A stretch of DNA of 64,000 bases from Paraburkholderia fungorum (GCF_003610895.1 NZ_MCAS01000033.1:1-64000), one strand, 5' to 3'. Shown: positions 38,067 through 47,549, numbered from the stretch's first letter. Translations and numbers: made by a program. Notes: generated from the sequence alone by a model not told the origin.

Positions 38067-38531
38067 ATGCTCTTCATCCTCTTCACGCTCGATAGCGAAC
38101 GCTACGTGATCGACGCGACGCAGGTGGAGCGTCTGATGCCGCTCACGCCGCAGTCGCCGCCGAAGACGATCCCCGGCGCGCCCTCGTGGGTCGCGGGCGT
38201 GCTCGATTACGAAGGCACACCGCTGCCGGTGATCGATCTGCCGGCGCTCGCGCTCGGCCGCCCCGCCGCGCAGTTGATGTCGACCCGCGTGGTGCTGGTG
38301 CGCTATCCGCATGCGGGTACGGTGCGCCTGCTCGCGCTCCTGCTGGAAGGCGCAACGCGCACCCTGCGCCTCGCCGCCGACGCGTTTCAGGATGCCGGCA
38401 TCGACATGCCGCACGCGCGCTATCTGGGTCCGGTCGCGCGCGAAGCAGACGGACTGGTGCAATGGATTCGCGTCGAACATCTGCTGCCCGACGACGTCAA
38501 AGCCCTGCTGTTTCCCGAGGCGCACGTATGA
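38067..38531 (+). CDS. wspB: CheW-like adaptor of the Wsp complex
   Basis: 154 residues of a single CheW fold, with LFTLDSERYVIDATQVERL at the start and GVLDYEGTPLPVIDL in the middle. CheW proteins couple the receptor to the histidine kinase. It lies 76 bases after wspA and overlaps wspC by four bases (ATGA). Assignment as wspB rests on position next to the receptor gene and before the CheR gene. Confidence 0.9.
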   Translation: MLFILFTLDSERYVIDATQVERLMPLTPQSPPKTIPGAPSWVAGVLDYEGTPLPVIDLPALALGRPAAQLMSTRVVLVRYPHAGTVRLLALLLEGATRTLRLAADAFQDAGIDMPHARYLGPVAREADGLVQWIRVEHLLPDDVKALLFPEAHV

Positions 38532-39991
38532 ACGCGCATCACGACAACGCGCCGCTCTATCGACGCTTCAGCGATCTGCTGCATCGAACCATCGGGCTCG
38601 ATGCAGCGTCGCTCGGTCATAGCGCAATCGAGCGTGCGGTCGATCAGCGCGCCGCCGCCTGGTGCGCGGACGGTCACGCCGACGCCACGCTCACCGACTA
38701 CTGGGAAGCCGCGCAGGCGTCGCCCGCGATGGTGCAGGCGCTGGTTGAAACGGTGGTGGTGCCGGAGACCTGGTTCTATCGCGACGCCGACGCGTTCAAA
38801 GCGCTCGCGCGTCTCGCGCACGAGCGCCTCGACGAGCGCGGCACCGCGTTGCCGCTGCGGATCCTGAGCCTGCCCTGCTCGACTGGCGAAGAGCCGTACA
38901 CGATCGCGATGGCGCTGCTCGACGCCGGTATCGAGGCGGCGCAGATGCGCATCGACGCCATGGATATCAGCGAGCGCTCGCTGGCCTTCGCGCAACGCGC
39001 CGTGTACACCCGCAACTCGTTTCGCGGCAATGCGTTCCCGTTTCGCGACGCCCACTTCGCGCGCACTGAAGACGGTTGGCGTCTCGCGCCGCGCATCGTC
39101 GACGCGGTGCGGTTTTCGCGCGCCAATCTGATGCAGCTCGATGCCGCGGCGCTCGGCGTCTACGACTTCGTGTTCTGCCGCAACGTGCTGATTTACTTCG
39201 ACCGCGATGCACAACAAACGGCCCTGCATGCGCTCAATAGCGTGTTGGCTGAAAGCGGCACGCTCTTCGTCGGCCCCGCGGAAACCGGACTGTTGATGCG
39301 TTACGGCATGCAGTCGGCGAAGATTCCGCTGGCGTTCGCGTTTCGCCGCGCCGCGCCGACAGAAACGCAATTCGACGGCTGGCACACCGCGCCGCTCGCA
39401 ACCGCTGCGGCACTCGCGATGACGCATTCGCCGGTGCCCGCGCTCGCGCCGCTGCAAGTGTTTTCGGCAAAGCCTTTCGCGTGGCCCGATCCGGTTGCGC
39501 GCCCGCCGCTCAACGCTGGTTCGCCGCAGCCGCTTTTCAATGGTACGCGGCCTCACGCGACACCAGCTCAAGCTATGCCGCCCAACGGTATATCCAGCCA
39601 CACGGCCAATCCGTTGAAGCCCGCCTCCCCATCGGACGATCTGATGCAGTTGCACGTCGCCTCGCCGACCAACGCCGCCCGCGACACGCTGCAATCCGCG
39701 CACGCACTGGCCGATGCGGGTCGCCTGACGGAAGCAGCGAACGCGATCAACGCCTATCTGGAACGGCACGCACCGCATGCCGATGCGTTCTACCTGCTCG
39801 GCGTGCTGGCCGACGCCGGCGGCGATACGAATCTCGCACGCAGCCAGTATCGCAAGGCGCTCTACCTCGATCCGCAGCACACCGAAGCGCTCGCACATCT
39901 GGCGACGCTGCTCGAACTCGAAGGCGATCGCAACGGCGCGCGTCTGTTGATGGAGCGCGCGTCGCGGGCGCAGGGAGCGCAACGTGGTTGA
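38528..39991 (+). CDS. wspC: CheR-type methyltransferase with TPR tail
   Basis: 487 residues. The CheR N-domain and AdoMet-binding domain show LSLPCSTGEEPYTIAM and the FVFCRNVLIYFD motif. After a Pro/Ala-rich linker (about residues 290-370) the C-terminus carries TPR-like helices (ADAFYLLGVLADAGG and YRKALYLDPQHTEALAHL). WspC methylates WspA. Start ATG overlaps the wspB stop and its end overlaps wspD by eight bases. The TPR tail is typical of WspC. Confidence 0.92.
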   Translation: MNAHHDNAPLYRRFSDLLHRTIGLDAASLGHSAIERAVDQRAAAWCADGHADATLTDYWEAAQASPAMVQALVETVVVPETWFYRDADAFKALARLAHERLDERGTALPLRILSLPCSTGEEPYTIAMALLDAGIEAAQMRIDAMDISERSLAFAQRAVYTRNSFRGNAFPFRDAHFARTEDGWRLAPRIVDAVRFSRANLMQLDAAALGVYDFVFCRNVLIYFDRDAQQTALHALNSVLAESGTLFVGPAETGLLMRYGMQSAKIPLAFAFRRAAPTETQFDGWHTAPLATAAALAMTHSPVPALAPLQVFSAKPFAWPDPVARPPLNAGSPQPLFNGTRPHATPAQAMPPNGISSHTANPLKPASPSDDLMQLHVASPTNAARDTLQSAHALADAGRLTEAANAINAYLERHAPHADAFYLLGVLADAGGDTNLARSQYRKALYLDPQHTEALAHLATLLELEGDRNGARLLMERASRAQGAQRG

Positions 39992-40673
39992 AGACCGCCC
40001 GGTGACTTTCGACGATTGCTGGAACCGCATTGGCGTGCGTGGCGATTCGTCGTGTGAACGGCTGGTCGAATACGTGCGCTGTCTGAATTGCCCCGTGTTC
40101 GAAGCGGCTGCGGCCAAATTGCTGGAGCGTCCGATTCCGCTGGTGGACCTCGCGCTGCATGACGCCGGCACGCCGGCGCAACAGAGGGAGCAGCGACACG
40201 ATCCGCAAGGTGTGAGCGAATCGTTCCTCATTTTCCGGATTGGCCGCGAATGGCTCGCGCTGCCCACGCCGATCTTCAAACGCATCGTTCAGACGCGGCC
40301 GATTCACACGTTGCCGCACCGGCAGCATCGCGCGGTGCTGGGCGTGGTGAATGTGCAGGGCGACTTGCTGGTATGTCTGTCGCTCGCGCATCTGCTCGGT
40401 TTCGAGGCCGACACCAGCGCAGGCGACGCTCAGTCGCGCCACGATCTGCCGCGTTTGCTGGTGGTTTCGCGCGCCGAGGAGCACGCGGTGTTCCCCGTCG
40501 ACCAGGTCGACGGTGTGCATCGGATCGCGCTCACCACTTTTTTCGTGCCGCCCGCAACGCTCTCGCATGCAGCAGCCGCGCATACGCGCGCCGTGGCCCC
40601 GTGGCGCGGCGTGACGGTCGGACTGCTCGACGCCGACGCATTGTTCAATACCTTGAACCGGAGTCTCGGATGA
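39984..40673 (+). CDS. wspD: Second CheW-like adaptor
   Basis: 229 residues. An N-terminal segment with cysteines (CERLVEYVRCLNC), not usual in CheW, is followed by a CheW domain (FLIFRIGREWLALPTPIFK and GVVNVQGDLLVCLSL). WspD links the receptor and kinase together with WspB. The GTG start overlaps wspC, and its stop overlaps wspE by four bases, so all are coupled in translation. Confidence 0.9.
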   Translation: MVEDRPVTFDDCWNRIGVRGDSSCERLVEYVRCLNCPVFEAAAAKLLERPIPLVDLALHDAGTPAQQREQRHDPQGVSESFLIFRIGREWLALPTPIFKRIVQTRPIHTLPHRQHRAVLGVVNVQGDLLVCLSLAHLLGFEADTSAGDAQSRHDLPRLLVVSRAEEHAVFPVDQVDGVHRIALTTFFVPPATLSHAAAAHTRAVAPWRGVTVGLLDADALFNTLNRSLG

Positions 40674-43084
40674 CGGACGACCCGCGCCGCCCGTCGCTGA
40701 TCGATCTCTTCCGCGAAGAAGCGCGGACCCAGGCGCGCGTGCTCAACGACGGCCTGCTCGCCCTCGAACGCACGCCGCGCGACGCCGCCGCGCTCGAGGC
40801 CTGCATGCGCGCGGCTCATTCGCTGAAGGGCGCGGCGCGTATCGTCGGCGTGCAGGTGGGTGTCGAACTCGCCCACGCGATGGAAGATTGTTTCGTTGCG
40901 GCGCAGGAAGGGCGCGCATTGCTCGATGCCGCCTGGATCGATGAGTTGCTGCGCGGTGTCGATATCGTCGCGCGCATCGGCAATGACGAGGACGAGTCGG
41001 CGCGTGACGCGGTGAGTGTGTGTGTGGGAGCGTTGCAAGCGCGTATGGCGGGTGGCGCGGCGATGCGCTGGGAGGCTGCGCAGCAGGCCACCGCGACGCC
41101 TGCCGCGGGTCTTGCCCGCGCCGGCGGCTCTGCATCCAATGCCACCGCCGGCGCGCAAACGGCATCCGCGGAAGCCGACGCCGCATTCAATCTGCTGGCC
41201 AACGCCCTGCGCGCCGAAGCGACACCTGTTTCAACCGTTTCAGCCACACCGGCCAGCACGGCGGCAACGTCGATCGAGCCCGACTCCACCAGCGCCCCTG
41301 CATCCACCGCCGCAAGCGTAGCCCCCGCGAACGAAGCAGGCCGCATGCTGCGCGTACGCGCCGACAACCTTGACCGGCTGCTCTCCTTGTCCGGCGAATC
41401 GCTGGTCGAATCGCGCTGGCTCAAACCCTTCGCGCAATCGATGCTGCGCGTCAAGCGCGTCCAACGCGACGGCTCACGCGCGCTCGATCAGTTGCACGAA
41501 ACGCTCGCCGACCTGAAACTCGACCCGCGCGCACACGCCGCGCTCGAAGAGTTGCGCCGCCTCACCGCGGAATCGCAGCATCTGCTCGCCGAGCGCCTGG
41601 CCGATCTGGAGAGCTTCGACCGCCGCTCGACGCATCTTTCGCAGCAGCTTTACGACGCCGCGCTGCAATGCCGGATGCGCCCCTTCGGCGACGGCACCGG
41701 CGGCCTCGCGCGCATGGTGCGCGACGTCGCGCGTTCGCTCGGCAAGAAGGTGCGCTGGCAGCTGATCGGTGAATCGACACAGGTGGACCGCGACATCCTC
41801 GATCTGCTCGAAGCGCCGCTCGGCCACCTGCTGCGCAATGCGATCGACCACGGTATCGAAGCACCGGCGGACCGTCTCGCGCACGGCAAGTCCGAAGAAG
41901 GCACGCTCACGCTCGACGCACGCCACACCGCCGGCGCGCTGCTCATCACCGTCACCGACGACGGCGCGGGCATCGACCTCGACGCCTTGCGCGCCTCGAT
42001 CGTCCGCAAGAAACTGGCGAGCGCTGAAACCGCCGCGCGCCTCTCCGAAGCCGAACTGCTCGAATTCCTCTTCCTGCCCGGCTTTTCGCTACGCGATCAG
42101 GTCACCGATGTTTCGGGCCGTGGCGTCGGACTCGACGCGGTGTACGACGTCGTCAAGCGCGTGCGCGGCGCGGTGCGCATCACCCACGAACCCAATGCCG
42201 GCACGCGCGTGCAGTTGCAGTTGCCGCTCACGCTCTCGGTGATCCGCAGCCTGCTCGTCGAAGTCGCGGGCGAGCCGTATGCCGTGCCGCTCGCGCATGT
42301 GAACCGCACGCTGCACGTAAGCCGCGCGGAGATCGAGTTGCTCGAAGGCCATCAGCACATTGCCTTCGACGGCCGCCGTATCGGCGTCGTCACCGCGCAT
42401 CAGATTCTCGACACGGCGCCGCCCGCCAATGAAGCCGAACTCGTCAGCCTGATCGTGATCGGCGACGGCGAAGCAACCTACGGCGTGGTGGTGGACCGCT
42501 TTCTCGGCGAGCGGATGCTGGTCGTGCAGCCGCTCGACCCGCGTCTCGGCAAGATCAGGAACATCACCGCGGGCGCGCTGATGGAAAACGGCGACCCCGT
42601 GCTGATCGCGGATGTCGACGACTGGCTGCGCTCGGTTGAAAAACTGGTGGCGGGCGGCGATCTGAAACATACCCAGCACGGCGCGACCCTTGCTGCCCGG
42701 CGAGTCACGCGGCGCGTGCTGGTGGTCGACGATTCGCTCACCGTGCGCGAACTCGAACGCAAGCTGCTGACCACGCGTGGCTACGACGTGACGATTGCCG
42801 TCGACGGCATGGACGGCTGGAACGCGGTGCGCAGCGAGCGCTTCGACCTCGTGATTACCGACATCGACATGCCGAGAATGGACGGCATCGAACTCGTCAC
42901 ACTCATCAAGCGCGATCCGCACCTGCAGGCACTGCCGGTGATGATCGTCTCCTACAAGGATCGCGAAGAGGACCGCCGCGCCGGCCTGAACGCGGGCGCC
43001 GATTACTATCTGGCGAAAGGCAGTTTCCACGACGAAGCACTGCTCGACGCAGTGCGCGATCTGATCGGCGAAGCTTACGGTTAA
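40670..43084 (+). CDS. wspE: CheA/CheY hybrid histidine kinase
   Basis: 804 residues. The N-terminal HPt domain has AAHSLKGAAR with phospho-acceptor His50. A low-complexity linker, dimerisation domain and HATPase (HLLRNAIDHGIE and DDGAGIDLDALR) follow, then a CheW domain, and a C-terminal receiver with DITDIDMPRMDG where Asp731 is the acceptor. WspE phosphorylates WspR and WspF. The ATG overlaps the wspD stop. A longer frame opening inside wspD is rejected because it lacks a start context. Confidence 0.94.
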   Translation: MTDDPRRPSLIDLFREEARTQARVLNDGLLALERTPRDAAALEACMRAAHSLKGAARIVGVQVGVELAHAMEDCFVAAQEGRALLDAAWIDELLRGVDIVARIGNDEDESARDAVSVCVGALQARMAGGAAMRWEAAQQATATPAAGLARAGGSASNATAGAQTASAEADAAFNLLANALRAEATPVSTVSATPASTAATSIEPDSTSAPASTAASVAPANEAGRMLRVRADNLDRLLSLSGESLVESRWLKPFAQSMLRVKRVQRDGSRALDQLHETLADLKLDPRAHAALEELRRLTAESQHLLAERLADLESFDRRSTHLSQQLYDAALQCRMRPFGDGTGGLARMVRDVARSLGKKVRWQLIGESTQVDRDILDLLEAPLGHLLRNAIDHGIEAPADRLAHGKSEEGTLTLDARHTAGALLITVTDDGAGIDLDALRASIVRKKLASAETAARLSEAELLEFLFLPGFSLRDQVTDVSGRGVGLDAVYDVVKRVRGAVRITHEPNAGTRVQLQLPLTLSVIRSLLVEVAGEPYAVPLAHVNRTLHVSRAEIELLEGHQHIAFDGRRIGVVTAHQILDTAPPANEAELVSLIVIGDGEATYGVVVDRFLGERMLVVQPLDPRLGKIRNITAGALMENGDPVLIADVDDWLRSVEKLVAGGDLKHTQHGATLAARRVTRRVLVVDDSLTVRELERKLLTTRGYDVTIAVDGMDGWNAVRSERFDLVITDIDMPRMDGIELVTLIKRDPHLQALPVMIVSYKDREEDRRAGLNAGADYYLAKGSFHDEALLDAVRDLIGEAYG

Positions 43085-43101
43085 ATGCACGGGTAAAACG
43101 G

Positions 43102-44118
43102 ATGAAAATCGGAATCGTCAATGACTTGCCCCTCGCCGTCGAAGCGCTGCGCCGCGCACTCGCCGCGCGCCACGACTACGAGGTGCTGTGGGTCGCGCAG
43201 GACGGCCAGCAGGCAGTCGATTTCTGCACCGCGCAGCGGCCCGACATCGTGCTGATGGATCTCGTCATGCCGAACGTGGACGGCATCGAAGCCACGCGCC
43301 GCATCATGGCGAAAGCGCCGTGCGCGATCCTGATCGTGACCGTCGACGTGGGCGCGAATGCGTGGCGCGTCTACGAAGCGATGGGCGCGGGCGCGCTCGA
43401 TGCGGTGGATACGCCCTCGCTGAGCGGCCCGGACGCGCACAAGAGCATCGCCACGCTGATCGCGAAGATCGACCGTATCGCCGCGCTGGTCGCGGAGCGC
43501 AACGCGCCTGGCGCCACGGCGGCCGCGGAACCGAAAAGCGTGACGAGCCGCGACACGCCGCTGGTGGCGATCGGCGCCTCGGCGGGTGGCCCGGCGGCGC
43601 TCGCCACGCTGCTCGCCGGTTTGCCGAAGGATTTCCCGGCGGCGGTCGTGATCGTCCAGCACGTCGACGCGGCCTTCGCCGCCGGCATGGCCGACTGGCT
43701 GAACCAGCAGTCGGCGCTGCCGGTGCGGATCGCGAACGAAGGCGACCGGCCGCAAGCAGGCGTCGTTCTGCTCGCCGCTACTGACGATCACCTGCACCTG
43801 AAATTGCCCAACGTGCTTGGCTATACGAAGGAGCCGGCCGAAACGCCCTACCGGCCTTCCGTCGACGTTTTCTTTCACAGTGTGGTGGCACGCTGGCCGG
43901 CGCGCGCGATTGGCGTGCTGCTGACCGGCATGGGCCGCGACGGCGCGATCGGGCTCAAGGCGATGCGCACCAAGGGCTACCACACGATTGCGCAGGACGA
44001 GGCGACCTGCGCCGTGTACGGCATGCCGAAGGCGGCCGCGGCGCTCGACGCCGCCGCCGCGATTCTGCCCCTGCCCCGTATCGCCGCCGCGCTCGCCACC
44101 GCCGTCGGCGCGCGCTAG
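43102..44118 (+). CDS. wspF: CheB-type methylesterase
   Basis: 338 residues. The receiver has Asp53 (LMDLVMPNVDG). The esterase domain has the catalytic triad Ser160 (GASAGGP), His187 (VQHVD) and Asp280 (TGMGRDGA). WspF demethylates WspA and turns the pathway down; loss-of-function in Pseudomonas and Burkholderia gives wrinkly, c-di-GMP-rich colonies. It starts 17 bases after wspE. All catalytic residues are intact, so the brake is present. Confidence 0.95.
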   Translation: MKIGIVNDLPLAVEALRRALAARHDYEVLWVAQDGQQAVDFCTAQRPDIVLMDLVMPNVDGIEATRRIMAKAPCAILIVTVDVGANAWRVYEAMGAGALDAVDTPSLSGPDAHKSIATLIAKIDRIAALVAERNAPGATAAAEPKSVTSRDTPLVAIGASAGGPAALATLLAGLPKDFPAAVVIVQHVDAAFAAGMADWLNQQSALPVRIANEGDRPQAGVVLLAATDDHLHLKLPNVLGYTKEPAETPYRPSVDVFFHSVVARWPARAIGVLLTGMGRDGAIGLKAMRTKGYHTIAQDEATCAVYGMPKAAAALDAAAAILPLPRIAAALATAVGAR

Positions 44119-44190
44119 GGGCCCGGCAAGCGCACACTAGCCACACATTAGCCCGCTACGACTCACTGACATTCATTCTGGCTGACCAAT

Positions 44191-45300
44191 ATGGACACTT
44201 CCAAACCGCATCAGAACGCCACCGCGCCGGATCTCGCAGAGCACGACGCGAACGCGCAGGGGTACGCGGAGGACGCGCCCAACAGCGCCATCGACGACGC
44301 GTTAGCGCGCATCCTCGATAGTCCGCCCGCGGCCGAATGCCCAATCATGGTGCTGCTGGTCGACGATCAGGCGATCATCGCCGAGGCGGTCCGGCAGGCG
44401 CTGGCCACCGAAGGGAGCGTCGACTTTCACTACTGCGCGTCGCCTGAAGATGCGTTGCGCTGCGCGGAGGAAACCCGCGCGACAGTGATCCTGCAAGACC
44501 TCGTCATGCCCGGCACCGACGGCCTCACTCTCGTGCGGCAATACCGGCAGAATCCGGCAACCCGCGATATTCCGATCATCGTGCTGTCGACCAAGGAAGA
44601 GCCGCTGGTCAAGAGCGCGGCCTTCGCGGCCGGCGCCAACGACTACCTCGTGAAACTGCCGGATCGCATCGAGCTGATCGCACGCATTCGCTATCACTCG
44701 CGCTCGTATCTGAACCTGCTGCAGCGCGACGAGGCCTATCGGGCCCTGCGCCAGTCGCAACAGCAGTTGCTCGCGACCAATCTCGAACTGCAGCGGCTCA
44801 CGCATTCGGACGGCTTGACGGGTTTGTCGAATCGACGTTACCTCGATCAGTACCTGGCCGCCGAATGGCGTCGCGGCACGCGCGACAGCACGGGCCTCGG
44901 TTTTCTGATGATCGATGTGGATAACTTCAAGGCCTACAACGACACCTATGGGCACGTCGCCGGCGACGAAGTGCTGAAACGCGTCGCGCAAACCATCGAG
45001 TCGTGCCTCGGGCGCGCGCCCGATCTTGCGGCGCGGTTCGGCGGCGAGGAATTTGCGGTGGTGCTGCCGGGCGCGTCGTCGGGTGGCTTGCGCCTGCTTG
45101 CTGAAAAGATCCGTCTTGCAATCGAAGGACTCGACATTGCGCACGCCGGTTCGGCGAGCGGCGTCGTGACGATCAGCATCGGCGCGGCGGCCATCGTGCC
45201 ATCCGCCGCCGAACCGGTGACGACGTTGATCGAAGCCGCCGACGTCGGACTGTATCGGGCGAAACGGGATGGCAAGAATCAGGTGGCGGTGAGTAGCTGA
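44191..45300 (+). CDS. wspR: Diguanylate cyclase response regulator
   Basis: 369 residues. The receiver has acceptor Asp103 (LQDLVMPGTDG) after a 50-residue N-terminal extension. A helical linker joins it to a GGDEF domain with active-site GGEEF (284-288) and inhibitory RAPD (275-278), so product inhibition by c-di-GMP is expected. It makes the output second messenger of the Wsp circuit. It lies 72 bases after wspF and ends the cluster. Confidence 0.95.
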   Translation: MDTSKPHQNATAPDLAEHDANAQGYAEDAPNSAIDDALARILDSPPAAECPIMVLLVDDQAIIAEAVRQALATEGSVDFHYCASPEDALRCAEETRATVILQDLVMPGTDGLTLVRQYRQNPATRDIPIIVLSTKEEPLVKSAAFAAGANDYLVKLPDRIELIARIRYHSRSYLNLLQRDEAYRALRQSQQQLLATNLELQRLTHSDGLTGLSNRRYLDQYLAAEWRRGTRDSTGLGFLMIDVDNFKAYNDTYGHVAGDEVLKRVAQTIESCLGRAPDLAARFGGEEFAVVLPGASSGGLRLLAEKIRLAIEGLDIAHAGSASGVVTISIGAAAIVPSAAEPVTTLIEAADVGLYRAKRDGKNQVAVSS

Positions 45301-45325
45301 TTGCCGGCGGTCCGCACCAGATACA

Positions 45326-45358
45326 GGGACAACGCAGGGACAACACGGGGACAAATAC
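45326..45358 (+). repeat. Three 11-bp tandem repeats, GGGACAA core
   Basis: Units starting at 45326, 45337 and 45348 share GGGACAA with variable tails, an 11-base period close to one DNA turn. They lie just after wspR and before the HIT gene. Confidence 0.6.
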
Positions 45359-45439
45359 GGCGCGTTGTAACAGAGGTGGTGGACAATATCGCTGACAGCA
45401 TCTCCACCTTGAACCGTAGGGCAACCCAAAGGACGCGTG

Positions 45440-45910
45440 ATGAACTACGACGACAGCAATCCCTTCGCGAAGATTCTGCGCGGCGAGCTACCCTGCATCA
45501 AAGTGGCGGAAAGCGATGCCGCGCTGGCCTTCATGGACTTGATGCCGCAAGCCGACGGCCACATGCTGGTCGTGCCGAAGGAAGCGGTGGTCGAGATTTT
45601 CGAGTTGTCGGACGCCTCGACGGTGGCCTGCATGCGCATGGCGCAGAAGCTCGCCATTGCCGTTCGCGCGGCCTTGCGCCCCGACGGCGTATTCATCGGA
45701 CAGTTCAACGGCTCCGCCGCGGGGCAAACGGTGCCGCACGTGCATTTTCACGTGATCCCGCGCTGGGAAGGACAGCCGCTGCGCATGCATGCGCGCGATG
45801 TCGCCGACGCGGCCACGCTCGAAGCGCTCGCCACACGCATTCGCAACCATTGGCGCGCCCCCGCTGACGGCGCGAGGGCCGACGACGACGCAACTGGTCA
45901 TGCCCCGTAA
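45440..45910 (+). CDS. HIT-family nucleotide hydrolase/transferase
   Basis: 156 residues with the histidine triad HVHFHV in TVPHVHFHVIPRW. HIT proteins hydrolyse or transfer nucleotide phosphoesters (for example AMP-lysine or Ap4A-type substrates). The ATG at 45440 is preferred because AAAGGA lies six bases upstream; a GTG one codon earlier is possible. It stands alone, followed by a terminator. The exact substrate cannot be told from sequence. Confidence 0.9.
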   Translation: MNYDDSNPFAKILRGELPCIKVAESDAALAFMDLMPQADGHMLVVPKEAVVEIFELSDASTVACMRMAQKLAIAVRAALRPDGVFIGQFNGSAAGQTVPHVHFHVIPRWEGQPLRMHARDVADAATLEALATRIRNHWRAPADGARADDDATGHAP

Positions 45911-46005
45911 TATGTGTAATGGCTGGTGAAACCAGCCGCACGCGCTGTCCGGCTAGACTGGTGTCTGCCTTGTACCCGCAAGGCATTGAGTGTGGATCTC
46001 TTTTT

Positions 46006-46032
46006 AGCCTGCCCGAAACGGCAGGCTTTTTT
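46006..46032 (+). terminator. Rho-independent terminator after the HIT gene
   Basis: AGCCTGCC (46006-46013) pairs with GGCAGGCT (46020-46027) around CGAAAC and runs into TTTTTT. Confidence 0.85.
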
Positions 46033-46085
46033 ATTTGCGGGTTATGTGCGGCTTATTTGCGGGTTATTTGCGGGTTATTTGCGCG
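46031..46085 (+). repeat. Five 11-bp tandem repeats (TTATTTGCGGG)
   Basis: Units start at 46031, 46042, 46053, 46064 and 46075; copies 1, 3 and 4 are identical and the others differ by one or two bases. It begins within the tail of the terminator. Confidence 0.8.
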
Positions 46086-46095
46086 TCCAACCGCC

Positions 46096-46287
46096 TCAAA
46101 GCCGATGCCGGGCGCGGCGCAGCGGATGCCGCCAGTCGATGCGGCGCGGTTTCGCTGGTTCAAGATGCATGTCGTGTAGATGCCGATGCTCCTGCCACAA
46201 TTCGTCTGAGAAAAGAAATGCGACGATGAGTAGCGGGATGACCAGAAAGGCGCCTAGTATCAAGTGCTCGATCACGGTAGCCTCCAT
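46096..46287 (-). CDS. Possible small single-pass membrane protein
   Basis: 63 residues with one strong membrane segment (LILGAFLVIPLLIVAFLF, about 9-26) followed by a basic, His/Arg-rich tail. The composition is that of a real small inner-membrane protein and unlike a random antisense frame, but there is no clear ribosome site before the ATG. The tail runs almost into the tandem repeats. Function unknown. Confidence 0.5.
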   Translation of the reverse strand: MEATVIEHLILGAFLVIPLLIVAFLFSDELWQEHRHLHDMHLEPAKPRRIDWRHPLRRARHRL

Positions 46288-46563
46288 CGCAAGAGCATGA
46301 TTTCATTGTAGAGCACGGTATGTACCTCGACGGTGCCGGGCCCCTCACAAATTTGCGATAAGCGCGTGAAAAGTGGCCTGCGACAACGCGCCACCCCACC
46401 CTCGCCGAACCCGCGCGGCGCCTCGCGCCTTGCAGCAACGGTCTGCACCGCCGACAGACGTTGTAAGAACTCCCCGCGCTGCGCCCGGACTAACAGGAAA
46501 CGCGGGCCCCGGTTCTCACCTCGGGCTTGCGCGCTCAAACCAATAATTCTCAAGGGGAATCCA

Positions 46564-47106
46564 ATGACTATCGAACGCAGCAGCGAACTCACCCTGCGCC
46601 CGCTCGAGCGCACCGATCTGCGCTTCGTCCACGAAGTGAACAACAACGCAAAGATCATGCGTTACTGGTTCGAAGAACCCTATGAAACGTTCTCTGAATT
46701 GACCCAGTTGTACGACCAGCACGTACACGATCTGCGCGAGCGCCGCTTCGTGGCGATCGACAATGAGGGTCAAACCGTTGGCGTCGTCGAATTGATCGAG
46801 CTGGACTATATCCACCGGCGCGGCGAGTTTCAGATCATCATCGCACCGCACGCACAGGGGCGCGGCTACGCCACCGTCGCCACGCAACTCGCGGTCGACT
46901 ATGCGTTTTCGGTGCTGAACCTGCGCAAGGTCTATCTGATCGTCGACAAGTCGAATACCGCTGCCATCCATGTCTACGAGAAGTGCGGTTTCCGGCACGA
47001 GGCCGAGCTCATCGAGGAGTTTTTCGGTAACGGCCGCTATCACAATGCGTTACGCATGTGCATGTTCCAGGCCGAGTTTTTCAAGACCGATCGGCACGGC
47101 GAGTGA
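46564..47106 (+). CDS. speG: Spermidine N1-acetyltransferase
   Basis: 180 residues closely resembling SpeG over the full length, with MRYWFEEPYETFSEL, ERRFVAID, HRRGEFQIIIAP and VDKSNTAAIHVYEKCGF. SpeG acetylates polyamines to limit their toxicity. The start at 46564 has AGGGG six bases upstream; a longer frame upstream is rejected because it lacks homologous sequence. It belongs to the GNAT fold, with the acetyl-CoA loop QGRGYA. Confidence 0.92.
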   Translation: MTIERSSELTLRPLERTDLRFVHEVNNNAKIMRYWFEEPYETFSELTQLYDQHVHDLRERRFVAIDNEGQTVGVVELIELDYIHRRGEFQIIIAPHAQGRGYATVATQLAVDYAFSVLNLRKVYLIVDKSNTAAIHVYEKCGFRHEAELIEEFFGNGRYHNALRMCMFQAEFFKTDRHGE

Positions 47107-47549
47107 CCTCGGCAGGTGCCGTCAGGGACGTCATGCGACGTCGCCTGGTGCACCTGGCACCGTTTATCTTCTGTACACACACCGTTATTTCGTGATTTTT
47201 GATTAGTCGGGTGAATGACTTTGTGTGCAATGCACCAAGTGCGCCCGCTAATTGTATTAAATCACTTAATTGGTGCTTCTCGTTTACGCCAATACGCACC
47301 GCAAAGCTTTACTGGTTAAAGCGATGCGCCCTGCCCGTCTTTTAGTTATCCGTTTCAATCCGCCCGGTTTAAGTGGCTGCTCAAGGTTTAAGCAGGTGTG
47401 ACAGGTGGTGCGACAATTCGCCGCTGTTGCGACCGCACACAAGATGTGCTTGTCGTTCTCTCGCGTTCTCCTAAAGTGCAAGGTGCGGGTTCGACGTTAA
47501 AGTTAAATACATAGCTAACCTGAGTATTCAACCCGCACCGGAGGAAAAT
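47107..47549. other. Non-coding gap upstream of a secreted protein
   Basis: 443 bases with AT-rich stretches near 47170-47290. No supported gene. It ends with a 10-bp inverted repeat and strong ribosome site for the next gene. Confidence 0.5.
47482..47539. repeat. 10-bp inverted repeat before the secreted-protein gene
   Basis: GGTGCGGGTT (47482-47491) and AACCCGCACC (47530-47539) are perfect complements separated by 38 bases. The right arm ends directly at the GGAGG ribosome site of the next gene. Confidence 0.6.

Noticed and set aside
38420-40285. A 621-codon open frame antisense to wspC/wspD
   Set aside because: Composition of an antisense frame; the overlapping CheR and CheW genes are certain.
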